From Onstottus_B arcticum (GTDB lineage: Bacteria; Acidobacteriota; Blastocatellia; UBA7656), in assembly GCA_038040485.1 (NCBI GenBank), contig JBBPIE010000012.1, positions 108,804 to 172,803 of the forward strand: a stretch of 64,000 nucleotides of DNA, read 5' to 3'. Shown here piece by piece: positions 17,366 through 27,077 of the stretch (its first letter is position 1; every line of letters begins with the position of its first letter). The notes beneath the pieces were generated by a model. It did not search any database. It was given only the letters and a program-made list of their open reading frames with translations, and had not been told where the DNA came from. Made by a program: the position numbers and the translations under genes.

Positions 17366-18454
17366 CTATTTCGCATGCTGCAAGATCAGATTCAGCTCGG
17401 CGACTCGCTCGCGAAGCCGGGTTACCGCGGTGTCGCTGTACGCGTGAGGCGGCGACAACATCGCCTTGATTCTCGCGATGTGGTCGAAGGAGCGGCTGAA
17501 GTGGGTCTTGGTGATCCGGCCGTCGCGCGCGGCTGCCACCATCGCTTCCCAGGCGGCAGTCGGGGCTTCTTGTGATTTTGAATCGGCGATCAACACCATA
17601 TCGTTGCCGGCTTCGATAGCCATCACCGCGGACTCGGCGGGACTGCGATGCTGAGTCACCGCGCCCATCATCAAGTCGTCGGTCAGGGAAAGCCCCTTGA
17701 AGCTCAACTCGTCGCGAAGCAGCCCGCTGACGATGTTCTTCGAGAGCGATGAGGGCAATGCCGCCGGACCGTCGAAGGCAGGGTAGTGCGCGTGAGCCAC
17801 AATGATCGCGTTCAACCGGGCGTTGATCTTGCTGAACAACTCCAGGTAAGGCGCGACATCCATCTTGATGATATCTTCGCGCGCCCGGTCTATCGTCGGA
17901 AGCGACTCGTGTGAATCGATCGCGGCTCCGCCCAGTCCAGGAAAGTGCTTTCCAACACCGATCACGCCGCCTCGCTGAAGCCCCTCAAGGTAAGCTCCTC
18001 CAAGCCGGACTACTTCAGCAACCGAACTGCCCAGGTAACGTCCCTTCACTCCGTTGTTGACCGAATCGTCGAGTGCGATATCCAGCACTGGCGCGAAGTT
18101 GAGATTAAAGCCAAGCAAACGCAACGCTTCGGCCATGATCTCGCCCAACCGCGCCGCGATCGCCGCGTCGCCCGACGCGCGAAGGAGATCGGCCGACGGC
18201 ATCGGCGAAAAGATATTCTTCAGTCGATCGACGCGCCCGCCTTCCTGATCGACCGCGACCAGCGGCGGCACTTGCAGCAACGAGCGAATCGACGAAGTCA
18301 GCTCGGCTACCTGTTGAGCGCTTTCGATGTTGTGGCCCATCAGCAGCACGCCGCCCGGCTGAATCGTCTCGAGCATCCCGCGAGTCATCAGGTCGAGCTG
18401 CGTGCCCGGCAGACCGACGATCAGTAGCTGTCCAACCCTGTGTTCTAGCTTCAT
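17366..18454 (-). CDS. nagZ: Beta-N-acetylhexosaminidase NagZ (GH3)
   Basis: Family 3 glycoside hydrolase that releases GlcNAc from muropeptides during peptidoglycan recycling. Diagnostic segments: VDQEGGRVDRLK near residue 70, NFAPVLDIA, GVGKHFPGLGGAAIDSHESLP (substrate-binding KH motif and the loop His that acts as acid/base in NagZ), and SFKGLSLTDDLMMGAV, where the Asp is the nucleophile. Length (362) is normal and no signal peptide is present, consistent with a cytosolic enzyme. A heptamer repeat element ends three bases before the start codon, so there is no Shine-Dalgarno site. Related recycling genes amgK and murU are at 49.8-51.9 kb. Confidence 0.93.
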   Translation of the reverse strand: MKLEHRVGQLLIVGLPGTQLDLMTRGMLETIQPGGVLLMGHNIESAQQVAELTSSIRSLLQVPPLVAVDQEGGRVDRLKNIFSPMPSADLLRASGDAAIAARLGEIMAEALRLLGFNLNFAPVLDIALDDSVNNGVKGRYLGSSVAEVVRLGGAYLEGLQRGGVIGVGKHFPGLGGAAIDSHESLPTIDRAREDIIKMDVAPYLELFSKINARLNAIIVAHAHYPAFDGPAALPSSLSKNIVSGLLRDELSFKGLSLTDDLMMGAVTQHRSPAESAVMAIEAGNDMVLIADSKSQEAPTAAWEAMVAAARDGRITKTHFSRSFDHIARIKAMLSPPHAYSDTAVTRLRERVAELNLILQHAK

Positions 18455-18457
18455 AAA

Positions 18458-18581
18458 CGATTTTGGATTTTAGATTTTGGATTTTGGATTTTGGATTTTG
18501 ATTGCGGAGTTGGCAGATTCGCGTTTCGTTGAACCACCCAAAGTCGGCAATCCAAAATCTAAAATCCAAAATCCAAAATCG
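18458..18581. repeat. Heptamer inverted-repeat element (GGATTTT unit) between mtnA and nagZ
   Basis: The left arm (18458-18502) has about six GGATTTT units with one TAGATTTT variant. The spacer contains AACCACCCAAAGTCGG. The right arm (18548-18581) has AAAATCC units and mirrors even the variant (AAAATCT). The element fills the whole intergenic gap: it ends 3 nt from the nagZ ATG and 3 nt from the mtnA stop codon. Confidence 0.92.
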
Positions 18582-18583
18582 GA

Positions 18584-19630
18584 TCACTCTTTCTTGAACA
18601 GTGCTTTCAAACTTATGTCGTAAGGCGCTCGCGCGACTCCGGCGTCGGTGATGATAGCCGAGACGTACCGATGCGGAGTCACGTCAAACGCAGGGTTCGC
18701 GACTTCCACGCCATCAGGCGAGATCCGCTCGCTACGAAAGTGGGTTACTTCAAGGGCGGCCCGCAACTCGATCGGAATCAGAGCACCCGAGCTGAGCTTC
18801 AGATCAACCGTCGTAAGCGGAGCAGCGACGTAGAACGGGATGTTGTTCGCGTCAGCCGCTAAGGCGACCATATAGGTTCCGATCTTGTTGGCGACATCGC
18901 CGTTGCCGGCGATCCGGTCGGCGCCGACGATCACGCAATCGACCCCGCCCGACTGCAGGAAGTGCCCGGCCATGCTGTCGGTGATGACTGTGACGGGAAT
19001 GTCATCCTTAGCTAGCTCCCAGGCAGTGAGGCGCGCGCCTTGAAGAAAAGGGCGGGTTTCATCAGCGATAACTCGAACCCGCTTGCCTGACTCGACCGCC
19101 GCTCGTATGACTCCCAAAGCCGTGCCGAATCCCGCCGTAGCGAGCGCGCCCGCGTTGCAGTGAGTCAACACCGTCGCGTTGTCCGGTATCAGCGAGGCGC
19201 CAAACTGGCCCATCCGCTGATTGCTCTCGATGTCCTCTCGATGCATCGAGCTCGCTTCTTCGATCAAGTCTCGACGCACATCGTCGATCGAGGCGCCCTC
19301 GCGAAGAGCGTGTTTGAAAGCCCATCGCATTCGCTCGACTGCCCAGAACAGGTTGACCGCGGTGGGACGCGTTTCGGAAAGCCGTTCGCAGATCTGGTGA
19401 AAGTCGCGCTCGAACTCATCCGTGGACGCGGCCTTCGATTGATTGACACCCAGCGCGATACCCATCGCCGCGGCGACGCCGATAGCGGGCGCCCCCCGGA
19501 TGACCATGTCTTCGATTGCGCTTGCGACTTCTTCGTAGGTCTTGAAGATCGGATAGAGTTCTTCGGTTGGAAGCCGCCGTTGATCGATCATCACGACTCC
19601 GGCGTCCGTCCATTCAATAGTCTTAATCAT
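18584..19630 (-). CDS. mtnA: Methylthioribose-1-phosphate isomerase
   Basis: Methionine salvage enzyme converting 5-methylthioribose 1-phosphate to methylthioribulose 1-phosphate; eIF2B-alpha-related fold. Key motifs: MVIRGAPAIGVAAAMG near the N-terminus, LTHCNAGALATAGFGTALG with the catalytic Cys, VIADETRPFLQGARLT, VIVGADRIAGNGDVANKIGT with the catalytic Asp, and the closing NPAFDVTPHRYVSAIITDAG. Length from ATG 19630 is 348 residues, as expected; an upstream frame of 17 codons is not conserved sequence. No other salvage gene is beside it. Same strand as nagZ, separated by the heptamer element. Confidence 0.95.
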   Translation of the reverse strand: MIKTIEWTDAGVVMIDQRRLPTEELYPIFKTYEEVASAIEDMVIRGAPAIGVAAAMGIALGVNQSKAASTDEFERDFHQICERLSETRPTAVNLFWAVERMRWAFKHALREGASIDDVRRDLIEEASSMHREDIESNQRMGQFGASLIPDNATVLTHCNAGALATAGFGTALGVIRAAVESGKRVRVIADETRPFLQGARLTAWELAKDDIPVTVITDSMAGHFLQSGGVDCVIVGADRIAGNGDVANKIGTYMVALAADANNIPFYVAAPLTTVDLKLSSGALIPIELRAALEVTHFRSERISPDGVEVANPAFDVTPHRYVSAIITDAGVARAPYDISLKALFKKE

Positions 19631-19720
19631 CGCCGCGAGGATGATAACGAATGGTGAAGCCGATTGGCAACAAACCGGCAAACCGCGCAGCGTCCTGAAT
19701 CGGTTGTTTTCTTCGCGAAA

Positions 19721-19804
19721 CCTCCGCGGCTCCGTGTCTCTGCGGTTAGTGAGTTTCGAAACCTGCTAACCGCAGAGACGCCGAGACGCTGAGCCAACGC
19801 AGAG
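19721..19804. repeat. Inverted-repeat element, 8-nt unit type
   Basis: The left arm CCTCCGCGGCTCCGTGTCTC then TGCGGTTAG (19721-19749) pairs with the right arm CTAACCGCAGAGACGCCGAG then ACGCTGAG (from 19766). The right arm continues with a further CGCAGAG to 19804. It lies in the 193-nt gap between mtnA and the giant secreted protein gene. Transcription from right to left would pass it just after the giant gene's stop codon. Confidence 0.8.
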
Positions 19805-19823
19805 AATCGAGGCTAGGAACACC

Positions 19824-22800
19824 TCACCTGATCCGCATGGTCGGATCGCCCAGCAGCGTCCACGTCAGTCGTGTGTCCCTGTCTCCGGCGGCGGACTTCG
19901 CACGACGCGTAGCCTCGCCCAACGTGATCGCGTCGGTGTTTCCCGCAAAGAGGAGCCGGTAGAACTCCCTGTTTATTGCCACCTGCGCCGCCGGCAACGT
20001 CATCCCTGAAGAAGCCCACACCGCGATTGCACCGCCGTGTCCCGCTTTGATCAGCGACTCGGCTAACGAGTTTGCTGCCGCGTCGTGAAAGTAGCCGTTC
20101 AAACAGGTCATCATCACAAACACCGGCAGCCGGTCTTTGTTTGTTAGCGCGCTCGCGTCCGCCGATGTCAGCAAGTCGCCGCGCCATTGATTCGCGCTGC
20201 CGTGGCCAACATAGTTGATCAGCTTCTGACCGCGATTGATCGCTTCAAGAAGCAGGGCCTTCGCCTTCGCCGAGTCGAGTTCGCCCCGCCGTATCTCGTC
20301 GACCTTCAAGCTTGAGGGGAACAACGGGCGCAGTTGCGCGCTTGCTTGTTCGAAGTTGAATCCGTCGTTGGCGTCGGAGACCAGCGCGACCGATTCGAAT
20401 GGCTTCGTTTGCGAGTAGCTGATCAGCTTCGATACGACCGTCGCGGTTTCCTCGGCGTCGCGGACCGGAAGCCGCCCGACTGCCATCTCACTCACGCCAT
20501 CGTTGTTGAAGTCCGCGAACCAATCGTCACTCGCTGTTTCGAGGAAGTTAGTGTCGACGAGCTTTGTCGGAACCAGGTCGTTGTAGCCCAGCCCCAGGTA
20601 GTTTCTTGCGTCAAACGAAGCGTCTCCCGCGAACAACACGAAGCGCGGCGCGAGCTTCCAGTTGGTTGCGGCATACACAAGAAAGTCCTTGATTGCTTGC
20701 GGCGACTTGTGACCGAAGTTGAACTCGTCGTAAATGTCCGCGACCTCGACCAGCGCAACTTTGTAACGTTCGGCTTGTCTCAAATCCCTGAGCGGCCCGA
20801 TCACCCCGACAAGATCAGCCGGCGTGATGATCACAAAGTCAGCGGCGTTAGCCGGGCTGCGCCAGCTGGAAGCCCGGTTGGCTTCGAGTGAAAACGGCAG
20901 CTTCGCTTTCTCATCCGTAAGAGCGATCAGAGTTCGCACCCCTGGGTCGTGTGGGGCGATCGTGGCAGCAAATCCGGTCTTAGATTCACTAACCTCGGCA
21001 ATGAGTTCTTGCACGTTTGAAGCGTCGGTCACGTCGAAGACGCGGATCGCTTTGGACGAGAAGCCGGCAACCGTGGTTCGGCGCCCGCCCGATGCTGTAA
21101 ACCTCAAAGCGTCGTGGTCGGCAGAGAACGCGTGTTGATAGCTGATGCGGATGTGGCCGACGAGACTGACGTCGCCCGCGCCGTTTAGAGGCACGAGGCG
21201 GACGGTGTTCTCGCCTTCGCGCAGCAAGGAGTGATTGATGTTGAACCTTGCTATGCCTTGCTGCTGGCCGTCGAAGCTGATCTCGCGGACACCGGTTCCA
21301 TTTAGCTGAACGAGAACGCGGTGATGCGCGAGGGTGACGCCCTGGAGCGCGACTTCAAGCGTAGTTTCAAATTTACTCGAGTCGAACTGAGCCAGGTGAG
21401 CGAGGCTGAGAGTTTGGTCGGCGCCTTCGCCGGCGATGATCGCTCCAAAGAAGTTCTCCTTGTCGCCGTTGCGAAGCGAAGAGAAATAGATCGTTCTGTC
21501 TTTGCGTTCGACCGTTTGAGTGAAGCTCTGAGCCGATGAAGACTCGCCTTCCGGCTTCCAGTGAGCGATGCGTTTTCCGTCCTTGTCACCCGCGACAAGC
21601 CAGTATGTGCGAGCGTCGCTGGAAGGCGTGTCCAATCCGATGCCGTAGAACTCGATTGCCGAGGACTGATCGAATGAGCCGTCCTTCCTTGTAGAAACGT
21701 GGATCGGGATTTCGCGGCCGTCGACAAATAACTGCAAGAAGCGCGGGTCGATGCCTGGCTTCAACCCCGCCGCGACAAGCGCGGCCTGCGTAACTCGATA
21801 CCAACCTTCCCGCGCGATGGAAATCTTAACTGCCGGTTGTGAAGCAAGCGCCGACTGAACGCTCGCTTGAGCAGACGAGCCAGGCGAGAGGGAAGCCGCC
21901 GATTCGACAACTCGAGTTGAATCGGCTTCAGGTTGGAAGCTTCCGATTTTGCTGATCGTGCCTGCGTTGCTTCGCGCCGGCGGAACTCCGCCGACGGCCT
22001 TCGCAGCAAACGGTCCGTGCCAGGTAGACGTGCCTTTGAGGTCGACGTCTTCAAGCCAGTAGAGTGCATTCTTACAATCCGCAATCCGCAATCCGCAATC
22101 CGCAACTCCGCCGTCCCACCAGGCGTAGGACTCACCGGCGCGCAACGCTGCGCCGTCCCTGAGCGCCGATCCCGCGACGAGGTTTTTGTTTACAAGAGCG
22201 CGGTTGCCGCCTTCGTCGCGATAGATGTTGAAGCCGAGATTGTCTACCTCGAAGCCCGTCTTCCACTCGATGAACACGCCCTGGTCATAGGCTGCAGCGG
22301 AGAAAGAGGCGAGCTCAATCGCCGTTGGGGCTGAGCAGGAAGAGAACTCGGAAGTGTTGCCCGCGGCATCGGTCGCCGTCGCGGTGATGACCTGACTTGT
22401 TGCGACGGACACGTTGAAGCTCACGTTGAAAGCCACATCACCGCTGCCGTTCGTGTTGACGCTTGCCGAGCCGATGTAAGTCTGGCCTTCACCGTTGCCC
22501 GAGCCGTCGCAGGACGAGTTGACAAAGAAATCCAGATCAAACGTAGCGTTCGCAGCGCTGTTGAGCGTGCCTTGAATATTCACCTGGGTGCCGTTGGTCG
22601 TCGCAGAATTGACCACAGGAAAGTTTTGTAGATTGTTCGCGCCCGCGTCAGTGTCGCCAGTGTCGTTGGCGGTCACGCCGGCGGACGCGAGGTCGATTCC
22701 CAGGTCGCCGTTCGAGTGAATGGCGTTGGCGCGAATGGCATTGCCGGTGCCTGAAACCAGCGACAGTCCGGCGTTGCTATTAAAAGCAATCACGTTGGCT

Positions 22801-25800
22801 GCGCCATCTGCGGTCCCGCCAATGATGTTGTCTGCACCAGCCAGGACGATCCGTATGCCCTCAGCGAGATTTCCCAACGGTGATATCCCATCCGCCTGGG
22901 TTCCGATGTAGTTGCCCTGTAACACAACGTTGTTCGCGGACTCGATGCTGATTGCCCAGGAATCATTCCCTGAAATGACATTGCGGGCTCCAGCGGTTGA
23001 TCCACCGATGACCGTGCCGTGCGCGTTAATCACACTAACGCCCTGTGAGTTGCCCAGGTCAGCGGTGCCCGTAACATCCGTGCCGATGTAGTTGCCGCGC
23101 ACGATGTTGCCGGTAGCCCCGCTGCCGCCAATTTCCATGGCCGCCCCGTTGGCCGATATCAGGTTCCTCGCTTCAGGAGTTGTTCCGCCGATGGTGTTGT
23201 TAGCCGCTCCGGAAATACTCACCCCGATGAGGTTACCCAACGCGGCCGTTCCTGCCGCGTTCGTGCCGATGAAGTTGCCTTGTATCGTATTTCCGGACGC
23301 GGTGCTGCCTTGTATCCGGATGCCGCTGATGCTGGCGTTTCCCGAAATGAGATTGCCCGCTCCCGTTGCTGTACCGCCAATGGTGTTGTTTGGAGCTCCG
23401 GCGATGAACACGCCCTCAGTGGTGCCGGCCAGAGAGACGTTGCCCGTTGGGTCAGTACCGAGGTAGTTGCCTCGCACGATGTTGCCTGAGGCACTGGCTC
23501 CTTGTATGAAGACTGCCGCAAAACCATCGCCGCCAGAAATAACATTCCTCGCGCCAGTCAATGTTCCGCCGACGGTACAGCTTTGCGAGTTTTCTATGGA
23601 GACGCCGCTGATCCCGTTGGCCAGCATCGCGGCGCCGTTCACATCGATGCCGATGTAGTTGCCTTGAACAACATTTGAAGAAGCATTTGCCGACAACGCC
23701 ACTCCGTTCAGAGTGTTGCCCGAGATCACGTTTCTTGCGCCGGCTGATGTGCCGCCAATTGTGTTGCCGGTGGCGCCGTTGATTGACACGCCGTCCTGGT
23801 GATTTTCCAACGGTGCGGTGCCCGCGGCGTTTGTACCAATGAAATTGCCTTGAATCAGGTTGCCGGAAGCACCGGCGCCGGAGATACGAACGCCGCTGTT
23901 GTCATTTCCGGATATCAGATTGCCCGCGCCTGCTGACGTGCCGCCGATGACGTTGTTCGCAACGTTGTTGATAAAGATGCCATCGTTGGTGTTTCCAAGA
24001 TCCGTGTTGCCTGTCACGTCGGTGCCGATGTAGTTGCACTGAATCGTGTTCCCGCCGTTAGTCTCAATGAGAATTCCGTGTTCGAGGAAGCGGTTAATCA
24101 CAAGTCCTTTGACTGTCGAATTGCCGCCGGATATTCGCAGGCCATTGCCTGTCGCGACCAGGCTTGTCCCGGTTAATTCGATAATCGGGCTTGTCGCAAA
24201 CCCGGGCTGCGTCTTGGCGTCAATCGTTACCGGGCCGGTGATTGTAGGCAGAGGCGTAGGCGGCGCTATCGTCTTCGCCCCACCGCCATGTATGTTGAAG
24301 CTGATCGTTTGCGCGCCGGCTTTTGCATTCGCTTGTTCAATCGCCGCGCGCAGCGTGCAGTTCCCCACGCCGTCATTGCAGATGCCGTCAGCCGTATTGC
24401 CGTCACCGGCATCCAGGGGCGAGTTGACGACAAAGTCATTGAGTGAAGTTACCACAATCAGGCACTGCGAGAACTCCGAGGTGTTGCCCGCTGCATCGGC
24501 CGCGGTTGCGGTAATCAATTGTCCGGCGGTTACGCTTGAAGTTAGCGTGATGAGAAAGTTTCCCGCTCCGTTCGCGCCGGTCACGACAGTGGTCGAGAAA
24601 ATCGGAGTTTGCCCTTCACCGTGATTTGACGCATCACACGCGCTGTTGGCGAAAAACTCAACGGTGAACGTCGAGCTTGGCGTGCTGTTTAGCAAGCCCT
24701 GCAGGATCAGGTTGCCGCCGTCTTTGACAGCCGCGGTCAGCACCGGGAAGTTTTGCAAGTTGTTCGGGCCCGAGTCCGCATCGCCCAGGTCATTGGCCGT
24801 TACCCCATTCGCGCCCAGATCTATGCCCAAACCGACGTTTGAAAAAATATGGTTGCCGCGAATCGCGTTGCCCGTGCCGGCTGCGACATAAACTCCGTCG
24901 CCGCCACTAAAAGCGATGACGTTGCGCGCGGCCGCGGTCGTCCCGCCGATGAAATTATTTGGCGCGGCGTTAACTTCCACGCCATTGAAGCCGTTTCCTA
25001 AATCGGTTGTGCCCGATGCATCGGTGCCGATCAAATTGCCAGCTACGGTATTGCCCGCCGAGGCGCTAGCAAAGATTAGGACGCCGTTCAAGCCGTTAGC
25101 CGAGATCACATTGCCTGCGCCTGCCGTTGTCCCGCCGACCGTATTGGCGGGGACGCCGGCGAGAGAAACACCGTGGCCGGCGTTGCCTAAGGGAGCCGTG
25201 CCCGCTGCATCGGTCCCAATGAAGTTCCCTTGTATTTGATTGCCCGTGGCGCCGAAGCTGCCAACGATCGTAATCCCAGTACCGTTGTTGCCGGAAATTA
25301 GGTTGCGCGCCGCCGTCGTCGGCCCGCCGATCAGGTTGCTCGAGCCGATGAAGATAAGGACGCCATTAATTTGATTGCCTACAGGCGTATTGCCCGCCGC
25401 GTTGGTGCCGATGAAATTGCCTTGCACTGTGTTGTTGATTGCGCCACTGTCGAAAATTTGAATGCCGTACTCGTCGTTACCCGAGATCACGTTGCGGGTC
25501 CCGGCCACCAGTCCGCCGATGGTATTGCCCGGGGTGTTGTTGATGTAGATGCCACTAAGGCCATTGCCGAGGTCGGCTGTGCCCGCTGCATCGACGCCGA
25601 TGAAATTGCATTTGATCTGATTGTTGCCGCTTCCGCTCAATTCGATGCCATCGCCGTTAAAGCGATTGATGACGAGTCCCTGCACGATGCTGTTGCCGGC
25701 CATGATCCGCAGTCCATCGGCGCCGCCTCCCGAAGCGGCGCCGTTCAATTCGATGATCGGCGTGCTCGAGAAACCAGGCTGCGTCTTGCCGTCAATCGTG

Positions 25801-27077
25801 ACCGCTTCGGTGATATCGGGCAAAGGCGTTGCCGGCGTTATCGTCTGAACGCCCGCGCCCGCGATGTTGAAATTGATGGTGTTCGCGCCGGCGCTGGCGT
25901 TGGCCTGCTGGATTGCCGCCCGCAGCGTACAATCTCCCGTGCCGTCATTGCACAGTTCATCGCCCAGATTGCTGTCCTGGCCGTCGCCAGTCGAGTTGAC
26001 GACGAACGTCGCCGGCACGTCCGTTCGTTTCAAGATCGTGCCGCTCGCGCCTACCGCATATCCGACATTCGCGTTGACAAAAAAGACGCGGCGCAACTCG
26101 GTGGCCACACCGCTCGTCTCTGGAGTCCAGCTAGCTCCACCGTCGGTGCTCATCAGAATGAGGCCGCCCGCGCCAACCGCCCAGCCTGTGTTCGCATCGA
26201 CAAAATGAACACTCCTCAGATTTGTGATCGTGCCGCTCGTTTGCGCAAGCCATGTACCGCCGTTCGTGGTCTTGAGGATGAGACCGCCATTGCCGACGGC
26301 CCAGCCCGTCAAAGAATCGAGCATGTAGAGGCCGTTTAGTGTCGGACATGGGCAACTGGTTTGAAAGCTAAACGTCGGCGTAGCGCTGCTGCCGTTTGTT
26401 ATGTGGACAATCGGACCGCTCCCCACCGACCAGCCATTGTTGATATCGGTGAAATGAATATCAAAATACTGAGCAGCGCTAGCGAGCACGTTGAAATCTT
26501 CTTCCCCTATTCCGGATGTAACACGAGTAAACCAGCGAGTGCCGCCGCCTGCCGCCGGCATCCAGGCTACAGTTGAGGAGACGGCGAAGAGGTTATTGCG
26601 GAACCTGCCGTCCTGTACCGCTCCCTGGTCTACCCAGCTCGCGCCGCCGTCGGTGGTGCGCAAAACGGCCGAACCGCCGCCAGCCCAGCCGACACTTGAA
26701 TTAATGAATCGGACTCCAAGATAGCTCGAAACGGGCACACCACCCTGGTTGGTCTGGGCTGCCCAGGTCGAGCCCCCGTTTGTTGTATGCAGGATCGTGT
26801 TGTTGCCCCCTACTGCCCAGCCTTCATTGTCGCTGACGAAATGCACCGAGAATAGATTGTTCGCCGTGCCGCTGGTCAGCGCCGACCAGGTGCCGGTCAG
26901 CGGGGCCTTAGTATCTAAGTATCCGTGATCCGGATTGATCCGGCTGACGGGTTGATTCAGCAAGCTGCCCGCTGCCGGCATCTCAGAGCTGGCCGGTATG
27001 GTGCTCAAACTGGGCAGGCAAAGCACCAGGAGAATCAGAACAGCAGGAAGGAAGAATCTGGCTCGTTGAGTCTTCAT
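19824..27077 (-). CDS. Giant secreted protein: beta-propeller, two CSLREA/beta-helix blocks, C25-type peptidase module
   Basis: 2417 residues. Residues 1-31 form a signal peptide (FFLPAVLILLVLCLPSLS). About 40-350 is a Ycf48/BNR-like propeller with repeated GWAVG...TILHTTNGG units. About 357 starts a CSLREA module (FVVNSTGDG...CTLRAAIQQANA), followed by many GNFIGTNAAGT/ISGN right-handed beta-helix turns. About 879 starts a second CSLREA block (FVVNSPLDAGDG) with further turns. About 1580-1650 is an Ig/FnIII-like segment (FIEWKTGFEVDNLGFNIYRDE). About 1655-1668 is a heptamer-repeat-derived peptide. The last 850 residues match the C-terminal part of the protease at 43067-48271. They end with a gingipain-like C25 domain that has NYVGHGS (His near 2290) and MMTCLNGYF (Cys near 2324). 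No T9SS sorting tail follows. Likely a surface or secreted adhesin/protease; substrate unknown. Confidence 0.85.
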   Translation of the reverse strand: MKTQRARFFLPAVLILLVLCLPSLSTIPASSEMPAAGSLLNQPVSRINPDHGYLDTKAPLTGTWSALTSGTANNLFSVHFVSDNEGWAVGGNNTILHTTNGGSTWAAQTNQGGVPVSSYLGVRFINSSVGWAGGGSAVLRTTDGGASWVDQGAVQDGRFRNNLFAVSSTVAWMPAAGGGTRWFTRVTSGIGEEDFNVLASAAQYFDIHFTDINNGWSVGSGPIVHITNGSSATPTFSFQTSCPCPTLNGLYMLDSLTGWAVGNGGLILKTTNGGTWLAQTSGTITNLRSVHFVDANTGWAVGAGGLILMSTDGGASWTPETSGVATELRRVFFVNANVGYAVGASGTILKRTDVPATFVVNSTGDGQDSNLGDELCNDGTGDCTLRAAIQQANASAGANTINFNIAGAGVQTITPATPLPDITEAVTIDGKTQPGFSSTPIIELNGAASGGGADGLRIMAGNSIVQGLVINRFNGDGIELSGSGNNQIKCNFIGVDAAGTADLGNGLSGIYINNTPGNTIGGLVAGTRNVISGNDEYGIQIFDSGAINNTVQGNFIGTNAAGNTPVGNQINGVLIFIGSSNLIGGPTTAARNLISGNNGTGITIVGSFGATGNQIQGNFIGTDAAGTAPLGNAGHGVSLAGVPANTVGGTTAGAGNVISANGLNGVLIFASASAGNTVAGNLIGTDASGTTDLGNGFNGVEVNAAPNNFIGGTTAAARNVIAFSGGDGVYVAAGTGNAIRGNHIFSNVGLGIDLGANGVTANDLGDADSGPNNLQNFPVLTAAVKDGGNLILQGLLNSTPSSTFTVEFFANSACDASNHGEGQTPIFSTTVVTGANGAGNFLITLTSSVTAGQLITATAADAAGNTSEFSQCLIVVTSLNDFVVNSPLDAGDGNTADGICNDGVGNCTLRAAIEQANAKAGAQTISFNIHGGGAKTIAPPTPLPTITGPVTIDAKTQPGFATSPIIELTGTSLVATGNGLRISGGNSTVKGLVINRFLEHGILIETNGGNTIQCNYIGTDVTGNTDLGNTNDGIFINNVANNVIGGTSAGAGNLISGNDNSGVRISGAGASGNLIQGNFIGTNAAGTAPLENHQDGVSINGATGNTIGGTSAGARNVISGNTLNGVALSANASSNVVQGNYIGIDVNGAAMLANGISGVSIENSQSCTVGGTLTGARNVISGGDGFAAVFIQGASASGNIVRGNYLGTDPTGNVSLAGTTEGVFIAGAPNNTIGGTATGAGNLISGNASISGIRIQGSTASGNTIQGNFIGTNAAGTAALGNLIGVSISGAANNTIGGTTPEARNLISANGAAMEIGGSGATGNIVRGNYIGTDVTGTADLGNSQGVSVINAHGTVIGGSTAGARNVISGNDSWAISIESANNVVLQGNYIGTQADGISPLGNLAEGIRIVLAGADNIIGGTADGAANVIAFNSNAGLSLVSGTGNAIRANAIHSNGDLGIDLASAGVTANDTGDTDAGANNLQNFPVVNSATTNGTQVNIQGTLNSAANATFDLDFFVNSSCDGSGNGEGQTYIGSASVNTNGSGDVAFNVSFNVSVATSQVITATATDAAGNTSEFSSCSAPTAIELASFSAAAYDQGVFIEWKTGFEVDNLGFNIYRDEGGNRALVNKNLVAGSALRDGAALRAGESYAWWDGGVADCGLRIADCKNALYWLEDVDLKGTSTWHGPFAAKAVGGVPPARSNAGTISKIGSFQPEADSTRVVESAASLSPGSSAQASVQSALASQPAVKISIAREGWYRVTQAALVAAGLKPGIDPRFLQLFVDGREIPIHVSTRKDGSFDQSSAIEFYGIGLDTPSSDARTYWLVAGDKDGKRIAHWKPEGESSSAQSFTQTVERKDRTIYFSSLRNGDKENFFGAIIAGEGADQTLSLAHLAQFDSSKFETTLEVALQGVTLAHHRVLVQLNGTGVREISFDGQQQGIARFNINHSLLREGENTVRLVPLNGAGDVSLVGHIRISYQHAFSADHDALRFTASGGRRTTVAGFSSKAIRVFDVTDASNVQELIAEVSESKTGFAATIAPHDPGVRTLIALTDEKAKLPFSLEANRASSWRSPANAADFVIITPADLVGVIGPLRDLRQAERYKVALVEVADIYDEFNFGHKSPQAIKDFLVYAATNWKLAPRFVLFAGDASFDARNYLGLGYNDLVPTKLVDTNFLETASDDWFADFNNDGVSEMAVGRLPVRDAEETATVVSKLISYSQTKPFESVALVSDANDGFNFEQASAQLRPLFPSSLKVDEIRRGELDSAKAKALLLEAINRGQKLINYVGHGSANQWRGDLLTSADASALTNKDRLPVFVMMTCLNGYFHDAAANSLAESLIKAGHGGAIAVWASSGMTLPAAQVAINREFYRLLFAGNTDAITLGEATRRAKSAAGDRDTRLTWTLLGDPTMRIR
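22072..22112. repeat. Heptamer repeat (GGATTGC unit), single arm, inside the giant protein gene
   Basis: About four and a half tandem GCAATCC units on the plus strand (GGATTGC on the coding strand) encode GVADCGLRIADC in frame. No opposite arm is present. The insertion falls between YAWWDGG and CKNALYWLEDVDLKG, the same place as the copy at 45990-46022 in the paralogous protease gene. Confidence 0.85.

Noticed and set aside
19824..20600. Type IX secretion sorting domain after the C25 modules
   Set aside because: Both giant proteins end only a few residues after the LLGDPxMxxR motif of the C25 domain; no extra C-terminal beta domain is present.
25371..26339. Long plus-strand open frame opposite the giant protein
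   Set aside because: It is the antisense of the beta-helix repeats; its composition (Arg, Asp, Ala) follows GC-rich shadow frames.
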